From: Chloroflexota bacterium
Lineage (GTDB): Bacteria; Chloroflexota; Anaerolineae; Aggregatilineales; J027
DNA: 64,000 nt
Reading direction: 5' to 3'
NCBI GenBank assembly: GCA_016234595.1
Contig: JACRBG010000002.1
Location: forward strand, 355,070 to 419,069
This document shows, one piece after another, positions 35,675 through 45,014 of the stretch. Position 1 is the first letter of the stretch; each line of letters starts with the position of its first letter. The notes beneath the pieces are model-generated. The model was not told where the DNA came from. It saw nothing but the letters and a program-made list of their open reading frames with translations, and made no database searches. The translations under genes were made by a program, and so were the position numbers.

Positions 35675-37036
35675 CTAGTCTAATCCGGTGGGGTGGGCAT
35701 TGCTCACCCTAACCGCCTCATTAGGACGCAGGCCATAGAGTGTCCGCACTTCCCCGACAATAAACATTGATCCTGTAATACAAACCAAGCCCGCCACGCC
35801 TGCTAATTGTTTGGCATGTTCAATAGTCGTCTGCAAATCGGCAATGGCTTCAATTTGGCCCATAAAACCAGCGTGACGGGCAAAATCAATCAATTGATCG
35901 GGGTCAACCGTCGCGGGATAGGCTGAACGGGTCAGCACCAGATAATCGGCCATCGGAATGAGTTCGCTGAGGGTGCTGTCAATGTCTTTATTGGGCTTAG
36001 AACCGTACACCAGCACAATCGGACGTTGAGGAAATATGGCTTCGATATTTTCGCGCAGCCACCGCCCTGACTCCCCATTATGGGCCGAGTCCAACAGAAC
36101 AATAGGGTTCTGTTCGATGATCTCCATCCGTCCGGGCCAATTGACATTCCATAGCCCCTCGCGGATGGCATTTTCAGAAATGGCAAAGTTGGCTTGCTTC
36201 ACGCGATCCATCACACCCAAAACGACAGCGGTGTTAATGGCTTGGTGTTGGCCGATCAGTGCGGTGGTGTAGGTTTTAGGTGGTTGATTAGGGTAGGTCA
36301 CGCTCAAACTTTGCCCATTTAAGGAAGGCGGCAAGGCTTGGAAGGATAAATCACGCCCAACTAGCGTTAGGGGTGATTTGCGCTGGGCGGCGATTTTTTC
36401 AATGACCTGTCGAGCCTCGTCTTTTTGTGGGGCACTGACCACCGGAACACCGGGTTTGATGATACCGGATTTTTCCCATGCAATTTCGGCAAGGGTGTTG
36501 CCAAGCAGGTGCATGTGGTCATAGCTGATGCTGGTCATAACTGAGGTGATGGGGGTAATCACGTTTGTCGAATCTAGGCGACCGCCATAGGCGACCTCAA
36601 CTACCGCGATGTCCACCTGCTCCCGTGCAAAGAGATAAAACCCTAAGCTGGTAATGACCTCCGGCCAACGCGCTTCAGGAAACCTATCTAAAGTAGGATT
36701 GATTTCTGCAACCGCCTCGGTTAAGGTTTCTTGGCTTACCATCGCTTGGTTAATTTGGTAGCGTTCCCGTAATTCTTGTAAATGCGGTGAGGTCAGCATT
36801 CCCACGCGGTAGCCAGCAGCCCTTAGGATGGACGCACACATGGCACTCACTGAGCCTTTACCTTTAGTCCCGGTGATATGCAAAGTAGGATAGCGCTGGT
36901 GTGGGTTGCCTAATAGATCAAGCAAATGACTAGTACGGGCGGGTCGCGCTTCGTCCTGTTGTGGAGGTTTTTTGCCCCCCCGGTCAATATAATTGTAGAG
37001 GAAGTTGAGGGCGTCCTCATAAGTGAGGCGTTTCAT
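35675..37036 (-). CDS. folC: Bifunctional folylpolyglutamate synthase/dihydrofolate synthase
   Basis: A 453-aa Mur-ligase-like enzyme that adds glutamate to dihydropteroate or folates with ATP. Conserved segments are HITGTKGKGSVSAMCASIL (P-loop), AVVEVAYGGRLDSTNVITP, TSISYDHMHLLGNTLAEIAWEKSGIIKPG and LLDSAHNGES. The lid motif DSAHN-x-x-S is present near residue 310. Read leftward, its start ATG 37036 is near the ABC exporter promoter, so two transcripts diverge here. Its last base is one base away from the L,D-transpeptidase stop. Confidence 0.94.
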   Translation of the reverse strand: MKRLTYEDALNFLYNYIDRGGKKPPQQDEARPARTSHLLDLLGNPHQRYPTLHITGTKGKGSVSAMCASILRAAGYRVGMLTSPHLQELRERYQINQAMVSQETLTEAVAEINPTLDRFPEARWPEVITSLGFYLFAREQVDIAVVEVAYGGRLDSTNVITPITSVMTSISYDHMHLLGNTLAEIAWEKSGIIKPGVPVVSAPQKDEARQVIEKIAAQRKSPLTLVGRDLSFQALPPSLNGQSLSVTYPNQPPKTYTTALIGQHQAINTAVVLGVMDRVKQANFAISENAIREGLWNVNWPGRMEIIEQNPIVLLDSAHNGESGRWLRENIEAIFPQRPIVLVYGSKPNKDIDSTLSELIPMADYLVLTRSAYPATVDPDQLIDFARHAGFMGQIEAIADLQTTIEHAKQLAGVAGLVCITGSMFIVGEVRTLYGLRPNEAVRVSNAHPTGLD

Positions 37037-37091
37037 GATGAAGTGAACTGTTCCTTAGTACATGTTGAATGTGCAGTGTTCTATGATAGCC

Positions 37092-37120
37092 TTGAAGCTG
37101 TCTTGTAAATGTAGTATGAT
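37092..37120 (+). promoter_or_regulatory. Promoter of the heterodimeric ABC exporter
   Basis: TTGAAG (37092-37097) and TATGAT (37115-37120) are exactly 17 bases apart and lie 38 bases before ATG 37159. The promoter lies between the divergent folC and exporter genes. Confidence 0.75.
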
Positions 37121-37158
37121 ACCCAATTCAAAATCAAACAAATGTTCTAGGTTGCCCC

Positions 37159-38973
37159 ATGACCAATACCACGAAAAGTGAATTCAACGTCCAGAACGCC
37201 AAGACCTATAATCATTCCACAACCACTGTCTGGTTATTCTCACATCTGACACGCCATTGGCCTTTTGCCCTAATTGCAGTTGCCGCCTCAATCATTAACA
37301 GCGGGGGGCAGGCCGCCATCGCATTATTTACAGGTAAAGCCTTCGACGCAATTAATCAAGATTCGCCTGATATAGCCAAAGTTCGTACCTACGTTCTATA
37401 TATCGGCCTCTTGGGTTTTATGTATGCTACTGGACAGCTTTTCCGAAATTATTCGTTTGGCTTGTTGGCGCAGCGCCTAGAACGGGACACCCGCGAAGAA
37501 CTGTACATCAGCCTTTTGGGTAAAAGCCAAACTTTCCATGATCGTCAACGCATTGGCGATGTGATGGCGCGAGCGACCGACGATGTGCGCCAATTAAATA
37601 TGATGCTTAACCCCGGCCTAATGCTCATTGTTGGGTCGTCCATGAGCTTGATTGTGCCCCTCATTTCAATTGCCCTGCTGCGTTCTGAATTGCTGTTGTC
37701 CCCGATTGTTTTCACCGTGCTGTTTTATATTGCCTTGTGGGACTATACACGCCGACTGCGTCCCGTTACAACTAATTCTCGCGCCACCTTTGGCGTGATG
37801 AATGCGGGTTTGCAGGAAACGATTAGTGGCATCGAATTGGTGAAATCTTCGGCTCAAGAAGAGCAAGAACAGGCCAAATTTATCCAAAATGCCCGCAAGT
37901 ACCGCGATTATATGGTACAGCAGGGGGAAATAGAAGGGCGCTATCTGCCCTTGCTGATGTTGAGCTTGGCGATTACAGCGGGCTTTTTACACGCGGTTAT
38001 TTTGTTTAATCGCGGAGAAATTCCGGTCGGAACAATTATTGCCTATGTCGGGATTTTTGGGATTTTGCGCTTCCCAACCTTTATCAGTATTTTCACCTTC
38101 TCGCTGGTGCAACTGGGTTATGCTGGGGCAACCCGTATTTTGTCACTTATCAAGGCGGAAGCTGATATTGATGAAAATACGAGCGGTCATCGGGCAACTA
38201 TTCAAGGCGGCATCGAATTTCGGAACGTCAGCTTTGGTTACTATGGTGCGGATAACCCGGTGTTGAAGAATATCTCATTTAAGGTGAACTCTGGTCAGAC
38301 AGTAGCCATTGTTGGTCAGACAGGCAGCGGTAAAACCAGTATCACCCGCCTCATCAATCGTATCTATGATGCCAACACAGGCCAGATTTTAATTGATGGG
38401 GTGGATGTGCGTGATTGGGCATTGGACAGCCTACGTTCGCAGATCAGCATTATCGAACAGGATGTCTTTTTGTTTTCGCGCACCGTTGCCGAAAACATCG
38501 CGTTTGGTGTGCCGGGGGCAACCCAAGCCGATATTGAGCGGGCGGCCAAAGCAGCACAAGCCCATGATTTCATTCTAAAATTTGAAAGCGGCTATGAAAC
38601 GATGGTTGGGGAGCGCGGTGTCACACTGTCGGGCGGGCAACGTCAACGTATCGCGTTGGCACGGGCCTTTTTGACCGACCCACGTATTTTGATTATGGAT
38701 GACTCCACCAGTGCCGTTGATAGTGCTACGGAAGATGAAATTCAAAAAGCGATTCGGCGTGTTCAAGAAGGACGCACGGTTGTATTGATTACCCACCGCT
38801 TGAGCCAAATTCGTTGGGCTGATTTGATTCTGGTCGTCAAAAAGGGACGGATTGTGGCTCAGGGATCACATGAGCATTTGTTGACAACTAGTGCCGACTA
38901 TCGCAGCATTTTCGCCCGTTATGAAGTGGACCTGCCGCCGCTGATGCAGGCCGAAGTTGAACCCGTTGCCTAG
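37159..38973 (+). CDS. ABC exporter half-subunit with degenerate catalytic site
   Basis: A 604-aa ABC-B-type exporter half. The transmembrane domain spans about 35-325 with six helices. The ATPase domain spans about 345-590: Walker A GQTGSGKT at 386-393, intact signature LSGGQ at 490-494, Walker B Asp514, and His546. The residue after Walker B, normally catalytic Glu, is Asp515 (ILIMDDSTSAVD). That is the hallmark of the non-catalytic side of heterodimeric exporters such as TM287/288, LmrCD and BmrCD. Its partner is the next gene, 35 bases downstream. Substrates of such exporters include drugs, lipids and peptides; the one here is unknown. Confidence 0.92.
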   Translation: MTNTTKSEFNVQNAKTYNHSTTTVWLFSHLTRHWPFALIAVAASIINSGGQAAIALFTGKAFDAINQDSPDIAKVRTYVLYIGLLGFMYATGQLFRNYSFGLLAQRLERDTREELYISLLGKSQTFHDRQRIGDVMARATDDVRQLNMMLNPGLMLIVGSSMSLIVPLISIALLRSELLLSPIVFTVLFYIALWDYTRRLRPVTTNSRATFGVMNAGLQETISGIELVKSSAQEEQEQAKFIQNARKYRDYMVQQGEIEGRYLPLLMLSLAITAGFLHAVILFNRGEIPVGTIIAYVGIFGILRFPTFISIFTFSLVQLGYAGATRILSLIKAEADIDENTSGHRATIQGGIEFRNVSFGYYGADNPVLKNISFKVNSGQTVAIVGQTGSGKTSITRLINRIYDANTGQILIDGVDVRDWALDSLRSQISIIEQDVFLFSRTVAENIAFGVPGATQADIERAAKAAQAHDFILKFESGYETMVGERGVTLSGGQRQRIALARAFLTDPRILIMDDSTSAVDSATEDEIQKAIRRVQEGRTVVLITHRLSQIRWADLILVVKKGRIVAQGSHEHLLTTSADYRSIFARYEVDLPPLMQAEVEPVA

Positions 38974-39008
38974 GGCCGGGTAGATAAAACAAGAGGAGAC
39001 AAAACATA

Positions 39009-40826
39009 ATGGGTTTTATCATGGATGGCCTTGAGGCCGAGACCTATGACCGTTCGTATACGGATGGCGAATTACTGAAACGTATTTGGGTTTTTTTTCG
39101 ACCTCAATATCGGCGGATGGCGATTGTCGGCTTGACCGTCTTTTTAGCGGCACTATTTGATATTGCATTACCCCTATTGCTCTCGCGGAGTATTGACCTA
39201 TTGGCCGAGGGGGCCAAGATTGGCACAATTGTAGTGCTGGTCGGGGTAATTAGTTTTTCGGGCGTGTCGTCATGGGTGTCGAATTATATCCGGCGGCGTG
39301 TATCGGCTCGTGCGGTCAATGATGTGGTGCTGGCTTTGCGCGAACGGGCCTTTAAAGCGGTGACCGAGCGTGACCTCTCGTTTTACGACGAAAATCCGAC
39401 AGGCAAGATTGTGTCGCGCGTGACCTCGGATACCCAAGATTTTGCAAATGTGGTGCAGCTTTCAATTGACCTCATGAGCCAGATTTTGTTGGTGGTGTTG
39501 ATTGTGATTGTCCTCTTTTCAATTGATGCCACCCTGTCGCTGTTGGTGGTGGTTTTCGCGCCCCTAGTTGTGTTTATTGCCTTGTCATTCCGTCGTTTTG
39601 CGCGGTGGACAACCCAACAATCACGCCGTATTTTGGCCGAGGTCAACGCCAATATTCAAGAAAGCATCAGCGGTATCTCAGTGGCAAAAGCCTATCGCCA
39701 AGAGCAGGCGATTTATGACACTTTTAGCAACGTCAACCGCCGTGCCTTTCGGATTAACCTCCGCACCGAATTTACCTTTAGCTCGATTTTTCCTATCTTA
39801 AATTTCACTTCGTCGGTCATTGGCACAACCTCGATTGTTTATTTTGGGGCGACACGAGTGGCCGATGCACACCTCACACCCGGTCAGTGGTATTTGTTCA
39901 TTTTGGGCCTTGAGCAGTTTTGGTTCCCATTAACCAGTATCGCTTCATTTTGGAGTCAATTCCAAAGTGGGTTAAGTGCCAGTGAGCGTGTTTTTGCTTT
40001 GATTGACGCCGAACCCAAAGTTGTACAAACCGATAACCAGCCCGTTGGTAGGTTGCAGGGCGATATTGAGTTCAAAAACATGGACTTCCGCTATACCGAC
40101 GAAGAAACCGTGTTAAATGGCTTCAACCTCAAAATCAAACGTGGGGAAACGATTGCTTTGGTAGGGCATACAGGAGCGGGTAAATCCAGCCTCGGCAAGC
40201 TGATTGCGCGTTTCTATGAATTTCAGGGTGGGCAGTTGTTGATTGATGGACGCGACATCCGTACCTTTGATTTGCGCGATTATCGGCGTAATCTGGGGAT
40301 TGTGAACCAGAGTCCCTTTTTGTTTAGTGGGACGGTGCGCGAAAATATCCGTTATGGTAATCCCCAAGCCACCGATGCGGAAATTGAGAAAATGACGGCT
40401 CAAATTGCGGGCGGTGAGTGGGTCGAGACCTTACCTAATGGCCTTGATACTGAAGTTGGCGAGCGTGGAACGGGTATCAGCATGGGCCAGCGTCAATTGG
40501 TAGCTTTGAGTCGTGTATTGTTGGAAGACCCTTCGATCTTCATTTTGGATGAAGCAACGGCGAGTGTTGACCCGTTGACCGAAGCCCAAATTCAAGAGGG
40601 GCTAGATTTAGTGTTGCATCACCGTACCTCAATTGTCATTGCGCATCGTCTTAGCACCATCCGCAATGCTGATCGCATTATTGTGCTGCGACAGGGGGAG
40701 ATTATCGAAGAGGGTAGTCACGAATCGCTGCTGCGGGCGGGTGGGCACTATGCCGAACTTTATAATACCTACTTCCGCCACCAAAGTTTGGAATATATTG
40801 AAAAAGCCCACGCGCTGGCGAATTAG
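39009..40826 (+). CDS. ABC exporter half-subunit with catalytic Walker B but degenerate signature
   Basis: A 605-aa ABC-B-type exporter half. The six-helix transmembrane domain spans about 30-330. The ATPase domain has Walker A GHTGAGKS at 386-393, Walker B Asp514 with catalytic Glu515 (FILDEATASVD), and the H-loop IAHRL. Its signature reads ISMGQ (490-494) rather than LSGGQ. Together with the upstream partner, one composite ATP site has both defects and the other has both intact halves, as in known heterodimeric exporters. The start is ATG 39009 behind GAGGAG; the Met at residue 5 is an alternative. Translation is likely linked to the upstream gene. Confidence 0.92.
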   Translation: MGFIMDGLEAETYDRSYTDGELLKRIWVFFRPQYRRMAIVGLTVFLAALFDIALPLLLSRSIDLLAEGAKIGTIVVLVGVISFSGVSSWVSNYIRRRVSARAVNDVVLALRERAFKAVTERDLSFYDENPTGKIVSRVTSDTQDFANVVQLSIDLMSQILLVVLIVIVLFSIDATLSLLVVVFAPLVVFIALSFRRFARWTTQQSRRILAEVNANIQESISGISVAKAYRQEQAIYDTFSNVNRRAFRINLRTEFTFSSIFPILNFTSSVIGTTSIVYFGATRVADAHLTPGQWYLFILGLEQFWFPLTSIASFWSQFQSGLSASERVFALIDAEPKVVQTDNQPVGRLQGDIEFKNMDFRYTDEETVLNGFNLKIKRGETIALVGHTGAGKSSLGKLIARFYEFQGGQLLIDGRDIRTFDLRDYRRNLGIVNQSPFLFSGTVRENIRYGNPQATDAEIEKMTAQIAGGEWVETLPNGLDTEVGERGTGISMGQRQLVALSRVLLEDPSIFILDEATASVDPLTEAQIQEGLDLVLHHRTSIVIAHRLSTIRNADRIIVLRQGEIIEEGSHESLLRAGGHYAELYNTYFRHQSLEYIEKAHALAN

Positions 40827-40854
40827 ATAGGAGTGAAATACCGAGAGGGATTTG

Positions 40855-41343
40855 ATGCTACCCATTGAAATTGTGCTATCTAAAGATACAGCTATCCTCG
40901 TTCCTATCTTACATGAAGCTGAGGAAGACGATGCGCGTATTTTACGGGCGATTGAAGACCCATCGAATACCGCTTATCTTGCCCAAAGCGAGGATAATTT
41001 GGTTGGGGCAATCGTGATGCAATGGGCACCTGCTAAAAGCGAGATTCTTTATATTGCAACTCAACCAGCATGGCGCGGTCGAGGCTATGGTAAGACAATT
41101 ATGAATTGGATCATAGACGAAGCCCAGCGACAGGGTACAGCCGAAATCTGGGTAGGCACGGCCAATGCGGCATTGGACAACATCGCTTTTTACCAGAAAT
41201 GCGGCTTTCGTATGGATTCGATTCGTAAGGACTTTTTTGATTATTTTTCAGACCCAGTTTATGAAAACGGCATCCGCATACAAGATATGGTCATGTTGAA
41301 ACTGGTCGTTGCTGAGGTAATCGAAAATACAACTCACTCCTAA
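40855..41343 (+). CDS. GNAT-family N-acetyltransferase
   Basis: About 162 aa from ATG 40855 (a TTG codon directly before it is less likely). It has motif A TQPAWRGRGYGKTIMNWIIDEAQRQG, with the R-G-x-G-Y-G acetyl-CoA loop, and a C-terminal NAALDNIAFYQKCGFR, the typical GNAT ending. The substrate is unknown. It follows the exporter by 28 bases on the same strand, so an acetylated toxin or drug is conceivable, but only by proximity. The other GNAT gene in this window (32854-33363) is not obviously closely related. Confidence 0.82.
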   Translation: MLPIEIVLSKDTAILVPILHEAEEDDARILRAIEDPSNTAYLAQSEDNLVGAIVMQWAPAKSEILYIATQPAWRGRGYGKTIMNWIIDEAQRQGTAEIWVGTANAALDNIAFYQKCGFRMDSIRKDFFDYFSDPVYENGIRIQDMVMLKLVVAEVIENTTHS

Positions 41344-41352
41344 ATTTATAAG

Positions 41353-41883
41353 TTAATCACTCCATTGGTCAAGCATTTGGCGTAAGCTATTACGCCCATG
41401 ATGCAGTCGACTTTTGACGGCGGGAATGGTTAACCCCAGCATTTCAGCCACCTCGACAGCACTCAGGCCTTCAATGTCGCGCATAATAATAACCTGCCGA
41501 TGGTGGAGAGGTAATTGTGCCAAGGCACGGACGACATCCTGACGTAGTGAAATTTCAGTTGCAGGGTCACCATTGGGATCACATAGGGCGAGTGTGTCGA
41601 GGGATTCCGCGTTAGGATACAGATGCAGCAACCGCGAACAATGGTGCTTAACAATCTTAAATAGCCACGAGCCAAACGCCGCCGCGACCCGCAGAGTTCC
41701 AATTTTTTGAGATGCGACCCATAATGTTTCTTGAACGGCATCCTCAACATCTTCGGGGGTGGCACAGTGTTTTTGGGCAAATTTGGTAATCAAAGGAGCA
41801 TACTGAAGGAGCAATGCCTCAATTGCTTCAGTATCTCCCTGAACGGCTTTTTCCACTAAGGCTTGATTGATGACGGTTCGCAT
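41353..41883 (-). CDS. ECF-type RNA polymerase sigma factor
   Basis: A 176-aa sigma-70-family factor. Region 2 is at about 20-90 (VEDAVQETLWVASQKIGTLRVAAAFGSWLFKIVKHHC), and region 4 at about 115-170 has a helix-turn-helix (LPLHHRQVIIMRDIEGLSAVEVAEMLGLTIPAVKSRLHHGRNSLRQML). Such factors answer extracytoplasmic or stress signals, usually held by an anti-sigma factor; no classical anti-sigma gene is adjacent. Its ATG lies directly behind the stop of the small DUF2892 membrane gene, so the two are one operon. Confidence 0.9.
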   Translation of the reverse strand: MRTVINQALVEKAVQGDTEAIEALLLQYAPLITKFAQKHCATPEDVEDAVQETLWVASQKIGTLRVAAAFGSWLFKIVKHHCSRLLHLYPNAESLDTLALCDPNGDPATEISLRQDVVRALAQLPLHHRQVIIMRDIEGLSAVEVAEMLGLTIPAVKSRLHHGRNSLRQMLDQWSD

Positions 41884-42114
41884 TTAACCCCGATTTTGCG
41901 ACTTACTTCCAATTTTGCGCCCCATCATAGCACAGGCTGGACACCACCCAACAAAAGCAGTGACCATGACAAACAGGGCCGAGAAAATCAGGAGGCCTGC
42001 TCCTATGGGTGCTTGGTCAGTCAAGAAGGTGATACCAAGCAGAGCGATTCCTAAAACAAGTCGGAAAATCCGTTCCATATTGGGTACATTTTTAGGATAG
42101 AACATATAACGCAT
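41884..42114 (-). CDS. Small DUF2892-type membrane protein
   Basis: A 76-aa protein with PNMERIFRLVLGIALLGI and a second helix LLIFSALFVMVTAFVGWCPACAMMG. The N-M-x-R-x-x-R-L-x-x-G opening and the G-W-C-P-x-C motif match DUF2892 (YgaP C-terminal-like) proteins, two-helix membrane proteins often linked to sulfur or rhodanese proteins. The start is ATG 42114 with AAAGGA 7 bases upstream. The stop abuts the sigma factor start. Whether it senses a signal for the sigma factor is unknown; the pair of cysteines makes a thiol or metal role possible. Confidence 0.85.
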   Translation of the reverse strand: MRYMFYPKNVPNMERIFRLVLGIALLGITFLTDQAPIGAGLLIFSALFVMVTAFVGWCPACAMMGRKIGSKSQNRG

Positions 42115-42179
42115 ACGATAATCCTTTAGGTTATTTTTTCTGTCTTATCTTGTAAGAGCGGCAAAATTGCCAAAAGGAT

Positions 42180-42911
42180 TCATTCATAGTAGGCGGGAGA
42201 TTTTTTGAGCGTGGCCCATTGTCCACCATCGTGCCCAAAAACGACAAATTGCACCCCTTCACGCTCAACTAAATCGAGTAATTTTTGACTACTGGCTCGG
42301 AGTTGCCCTTCGTTGTCATCAGTCGGCCATGCCTGACGATTGGTGTTAAACAGACGTTGAAAGACAACCGCATCAATCGCCAACAATACGGGGCCAGTTT
42401 GTGGTAGGCGTACTAACACAGATTGATGGCCGGGGGCATGTCCGCTGGTCTCAATCAAAGTGATACCCGGCAGCAGTTCAAAATCGCCATCAATCAGCCG
42501 ATAGTGCAAGTCGGGATGATTCCAATGGCTTTGGGTGGTTGCAAAGCGCGGATGGCCCTGCTGGGCCAGTTCGTAATGGTGACGCTGAACTACCAACTCG
42601 GCTTGGGTGAACAACTCGTGATACCCCACATGATCTATATCGAAGTGGGTGCAAATAAGAATATCGATGTCGGCAGGGTGCAAGTCCAATTCGGCAAGGT
42701 GTTCAACCACGTTTTTCTCGTTTTCAGCGGGCGCTGGCATTTTTATATCGGGCGGCAAACCCGTATCAATCAAAATATGCTTGCCATCGCTAGTTTCGAT
42801 AAGGTAACAAACGCAAACCATGTCAAGCTGTTGGCCTTCGGGCAACGGAATGGTCGAGGTTGAGAGTTGCATCAAATAAAGCCGCTGTGGAATTGATTCT
42901 GAGATGCTCAT
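42180..42911 (-). CDS. Metallo-beta-lactamase-fold hydrolase, AHL lactonase-like
   Basis: About 243 aa from ATG 42911 (MSISESIPQ); the open frame extends 51 bases more. The metal-binding motif is HFDIDHVG near 115-122, with later ligands in ETSGHAPGHQSVLV, the bridging Asp in LLAIDAV, and FGHD near the end. The layout and the HFDxDHxG form resemble quorum-quenching N-acyl-homoserine lactonases (AiiA/AttM), but such folds also serve other esters or lactones. It is a single gene, divergent from the polysaccharide operon. The substrate remains open. Confidence 0.78.
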   Translation of the reverse strand: MSISESIPQRLYLMQLSTSTIPLPEGQQLDMVCVCYLIETSDGKHILIDTGLPPDIKMPAPAENEKNVVEHLAELDLHPADIDILICTHFDIDHVGYHELFTQAELVVQRHHYELAQQGHPRFATTQSHWNHPDLHYRLIDGDFELLPGITLIETSGHAPGHQSVLVRLPQTGPVLLAIDAVVFQRLFNTNRQAWPTDDNEGQLRASSQKLLDLVEREGVQFVVFGHDGGQWATLKKSPAYYE

Positions 42912-43067
42912 GGCTAGGCCTTTCGCGTTTATGGACGGGTTCAGCCGCAAAGTATACGGCAAGCCTAAAATGAAAAACCGCCCGAATGGGTGATGTGCCG
43001 AAAAGTGAGATATGGTAATGTAAAGGTATATTCCAACTCGTTCCTCTGGCTTTTTCCCACAACTCGC

Positions 43068-43095
43068 TTGAGACTACAATTACAACAGATATTTT
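43068..43095 (+). promoter_or_regulatory. Likely promoter of the polysaccharide operon
   Basis: TTGAGA (43068-43073) and TATTTT (43090-43095) are separated by 16 bases. They lie 23 bases before ATG 43119 and would give a short leader. Confidence 0.45.
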
Positions 43096-43118
43096 TTCAG
43101 AGCCGACTGCGACACTAA

Positions 43119-45014
43119 ATGAACACCCCTTATCCCGCAAAAATATGGCTGGCTGCGCTGATGGCCTTACCCCTGTTTTTTAATCCCCTCAGTCGTTGGC
43201 AATATGAGCCAGACAAAGTGGCCCTCCTATTGGCTTTGACTGGGCTATTGTTGGGGGTCACTTTTGGTCGAGGCAACATTCCACAACCCTCGAAAAATCG
43301 AGCTGAGCGATGGCTGGTAGTATTTTTGCTGGTTGATTTGCTGGCGTTGTTTGGCTCTGAGATGCCGCATTGGGGCTTATGGGGTGACCCCGCATGGCGT
43401 AATGGCCTATTGTTGACGCTGGCCTGTGCGATTGTTTTTGGCTTGGCTCACCGTCAATTATTTTCGCTAGAACGCCAACGTCCTCTATTCCAAGCGGTTG
43501 TTTGGACGAGTATGGTAGTTGCTATCTATGGCATTCTTGAACAACTGCGTCTCAACCCATTGGTAAATGATGAGGATACGGTGCGTGCCTCAGCGACGCT
43601 AGCCCATGCCAATCTACTTGCCATTTATCTTGCTATGACTATGCCCCTTACCCTAACTCTTATCCTAAATCACTGGTTGCGACGCGAGGTCGGTGCTGCA
43701 ATTTTGATTTTGCAGGGGATATGCCTTGTTTTTACCTATTCCCGCGCTGGCTGGTTGGCAGCACTGGCTGGAATGAGCATTTGGGCAGGTTTTTGGCTGT
43801 GGAATCGCGGTGGGAAAAAGCTGGCCCGTTTGGTGCTGATTAGTACACTGGCCGGATTGGTTGGACTGTTTATCTTAAGTATGCTGCCTCCTTTGCCGGG
43901 AAGTTCCCCTCATGCACTGCAAACCCTGACAAATATGTTCCGTTGGAAAGGAGCTACGGCCCAAATCCGATTTTTGGGATGGGAAGCTGCTGCTGATGCT
44001 TTCCAAGAACGCCCCATTTTAGGTTATGGTCCTGCGAGTTATGGTAGGGTATTGGAGTGGCATTTGCCACCAGAACTCGCGCCGTTTGGCGGGGCTGAGG
44101 CGATGGGGGGACGGATTCATAACCGCCTGATGGAAGTTCTGATCGAAACAGGTGGATTGGGTTTAGTCGTCTATATCGGTCTTTTGATTGCCGTTTTTAC
44201 CCCTATTATCCGGCAAGTGTTGTCTAGCTCGGACAATACCATAAAAATCGGCATTTTAGCAGCGATGAGTGCCAATTTAGTCGGGACGCAATTTTCATTT
44301 GAGAGTTCGGTAACCCTATTTTTGTTCTGGGTGTTGGCGGGAATGGCTCATGCTGAACCCCCACCCCTTACAGAAATTGGCTCCATTCGCAAACAGCCTA
44401 TCCTTGGTATTGTGGTCACAGGGCTGGGTTTATTGGTAATGGGGTTGATTACTGGGCCAGATATGTTGGTCTATCGTGGTGAGTCGCAATGTGGCAAAAG
44501 TACGGATTGTGACCCCATCCAAACGATTCAATGGGCGGTTGACTTCTCACCAACCTCGGAAATTTTTGAGATGGCGTTGGCGAATGCTTTGGCGGCTTCT
44601 GGTCACGATTGGCAAGCGGGTGGGATTGTCCTGCAAAAATTGGTAGAGAAGCACCCCACCATCGTCGAATTTCACCAAGCCTATGCCCTCTACTTGCGAC
44701 GTTGGAGTGCCAGCACCCAAAATAACGAAATCGCTGCGGATTCGATAGATCAATATACCCGTGCCATCCGGCTGAGTCCACACGACCCTGATTTGTGGAT
44801 TGATCGAGGCTTGGTTTGGCTGCAAATGGACGAGCCCAATTTTGCCCTCGCGGATTTTCAGCAGTCCAATCGCCTTTTGGACGACTATACCCGCTATTAT
44901 GGTGCGATGTCAGTTTACGCCTCGATGCAAGGGGATGTTACAGCCGCCCAATCATGGCAAGATTTGGCGACAGCGGCCCAACGAAAATGGGATAATTGGG
45001 TATGGCGTCGGTAG
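43119..45014 (+). CDS. O-antigen ligase/polymerase-like membrane protein with TPR tail
   Basis: A 631-aa protein. Residues 8-450 are mostly membrane helices, with the long extracytoplasmic segment of Wzy_C/WaaL proteins: GWEAAADAFQERPILGYGPASYGRVL, then IHNRLMEVLIETGGLGLVVYIG. Such enzymes join sugar repeat units or transfer glycans to carriers. The C-terminal part (about 460-630) is soluble and TPR-like (IQTIQWAVDFSPTSEIFEMALANAL, YTRAIRLSPHDPDLWIDRG), a tail found in several ligase-like proteins. It opens a five-gene surface-polysaccharide operon. The next gene overlaps its end. Confidence 0.82.
   Translation: MNTPYPAKIWLAALMALPLFFNPLSRWQYEPDKVALLLALTGLLLGVTFGRGNIPQPSKNRAERWLVVFLLVDLLALFGSEMPHWGLWGDPAWRNGLLLTLACAIVFGLAHRQLFSLERQRPLFQAVVWTSMVVAIYGILEQLRLNPLVNDEDTVRASATLAHANLLAIYLAMTMPLTLTLILNHWLRREVGAAILILQGICLVFTYSRAGWLAALAGMSIWAGFWLWNRGGKKLARLVLISTLAGLVGLFILSMLPPLPGSSPHALQTLTNMFRWKGATAQIRFLGWEAAADAFQERPILGYGPASYGRVLEWHLPPELAPFGGAEAMGGRIHNRLMEVLIETGGLGLVVYIGLLIAVFTPIIRQVLSSSDNTIKIGILAAMSANLVGTQFSFESSVTLFLFWVLAGMAHAEPPPLTEIGSIRKQPILGIVVTGLGLLVMGLITGPDMLVYRGESQCGKSTDCDPIQTIQWAVDFSPTSEIFEMALANALAASGHDWQAGGIVLQKLVEKHPTIVEFHQAYALYLRRWSASTQNNEIAADSIDQYTRAIRLSPHDPDLWIDRGLVWLQMDEPNFALADFQQSNRLLDDYTRYYGAMSVYASMQGDVTAAQSWQDLATAAQRKWDNWVWRR

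Noticed and set aside
42423..42863. 146-codon open frame opposite the lactonase-like gene
   Set aside because: It lies wholly antisense to a clear metallo-hydrolase gene, and its residues show no domain.
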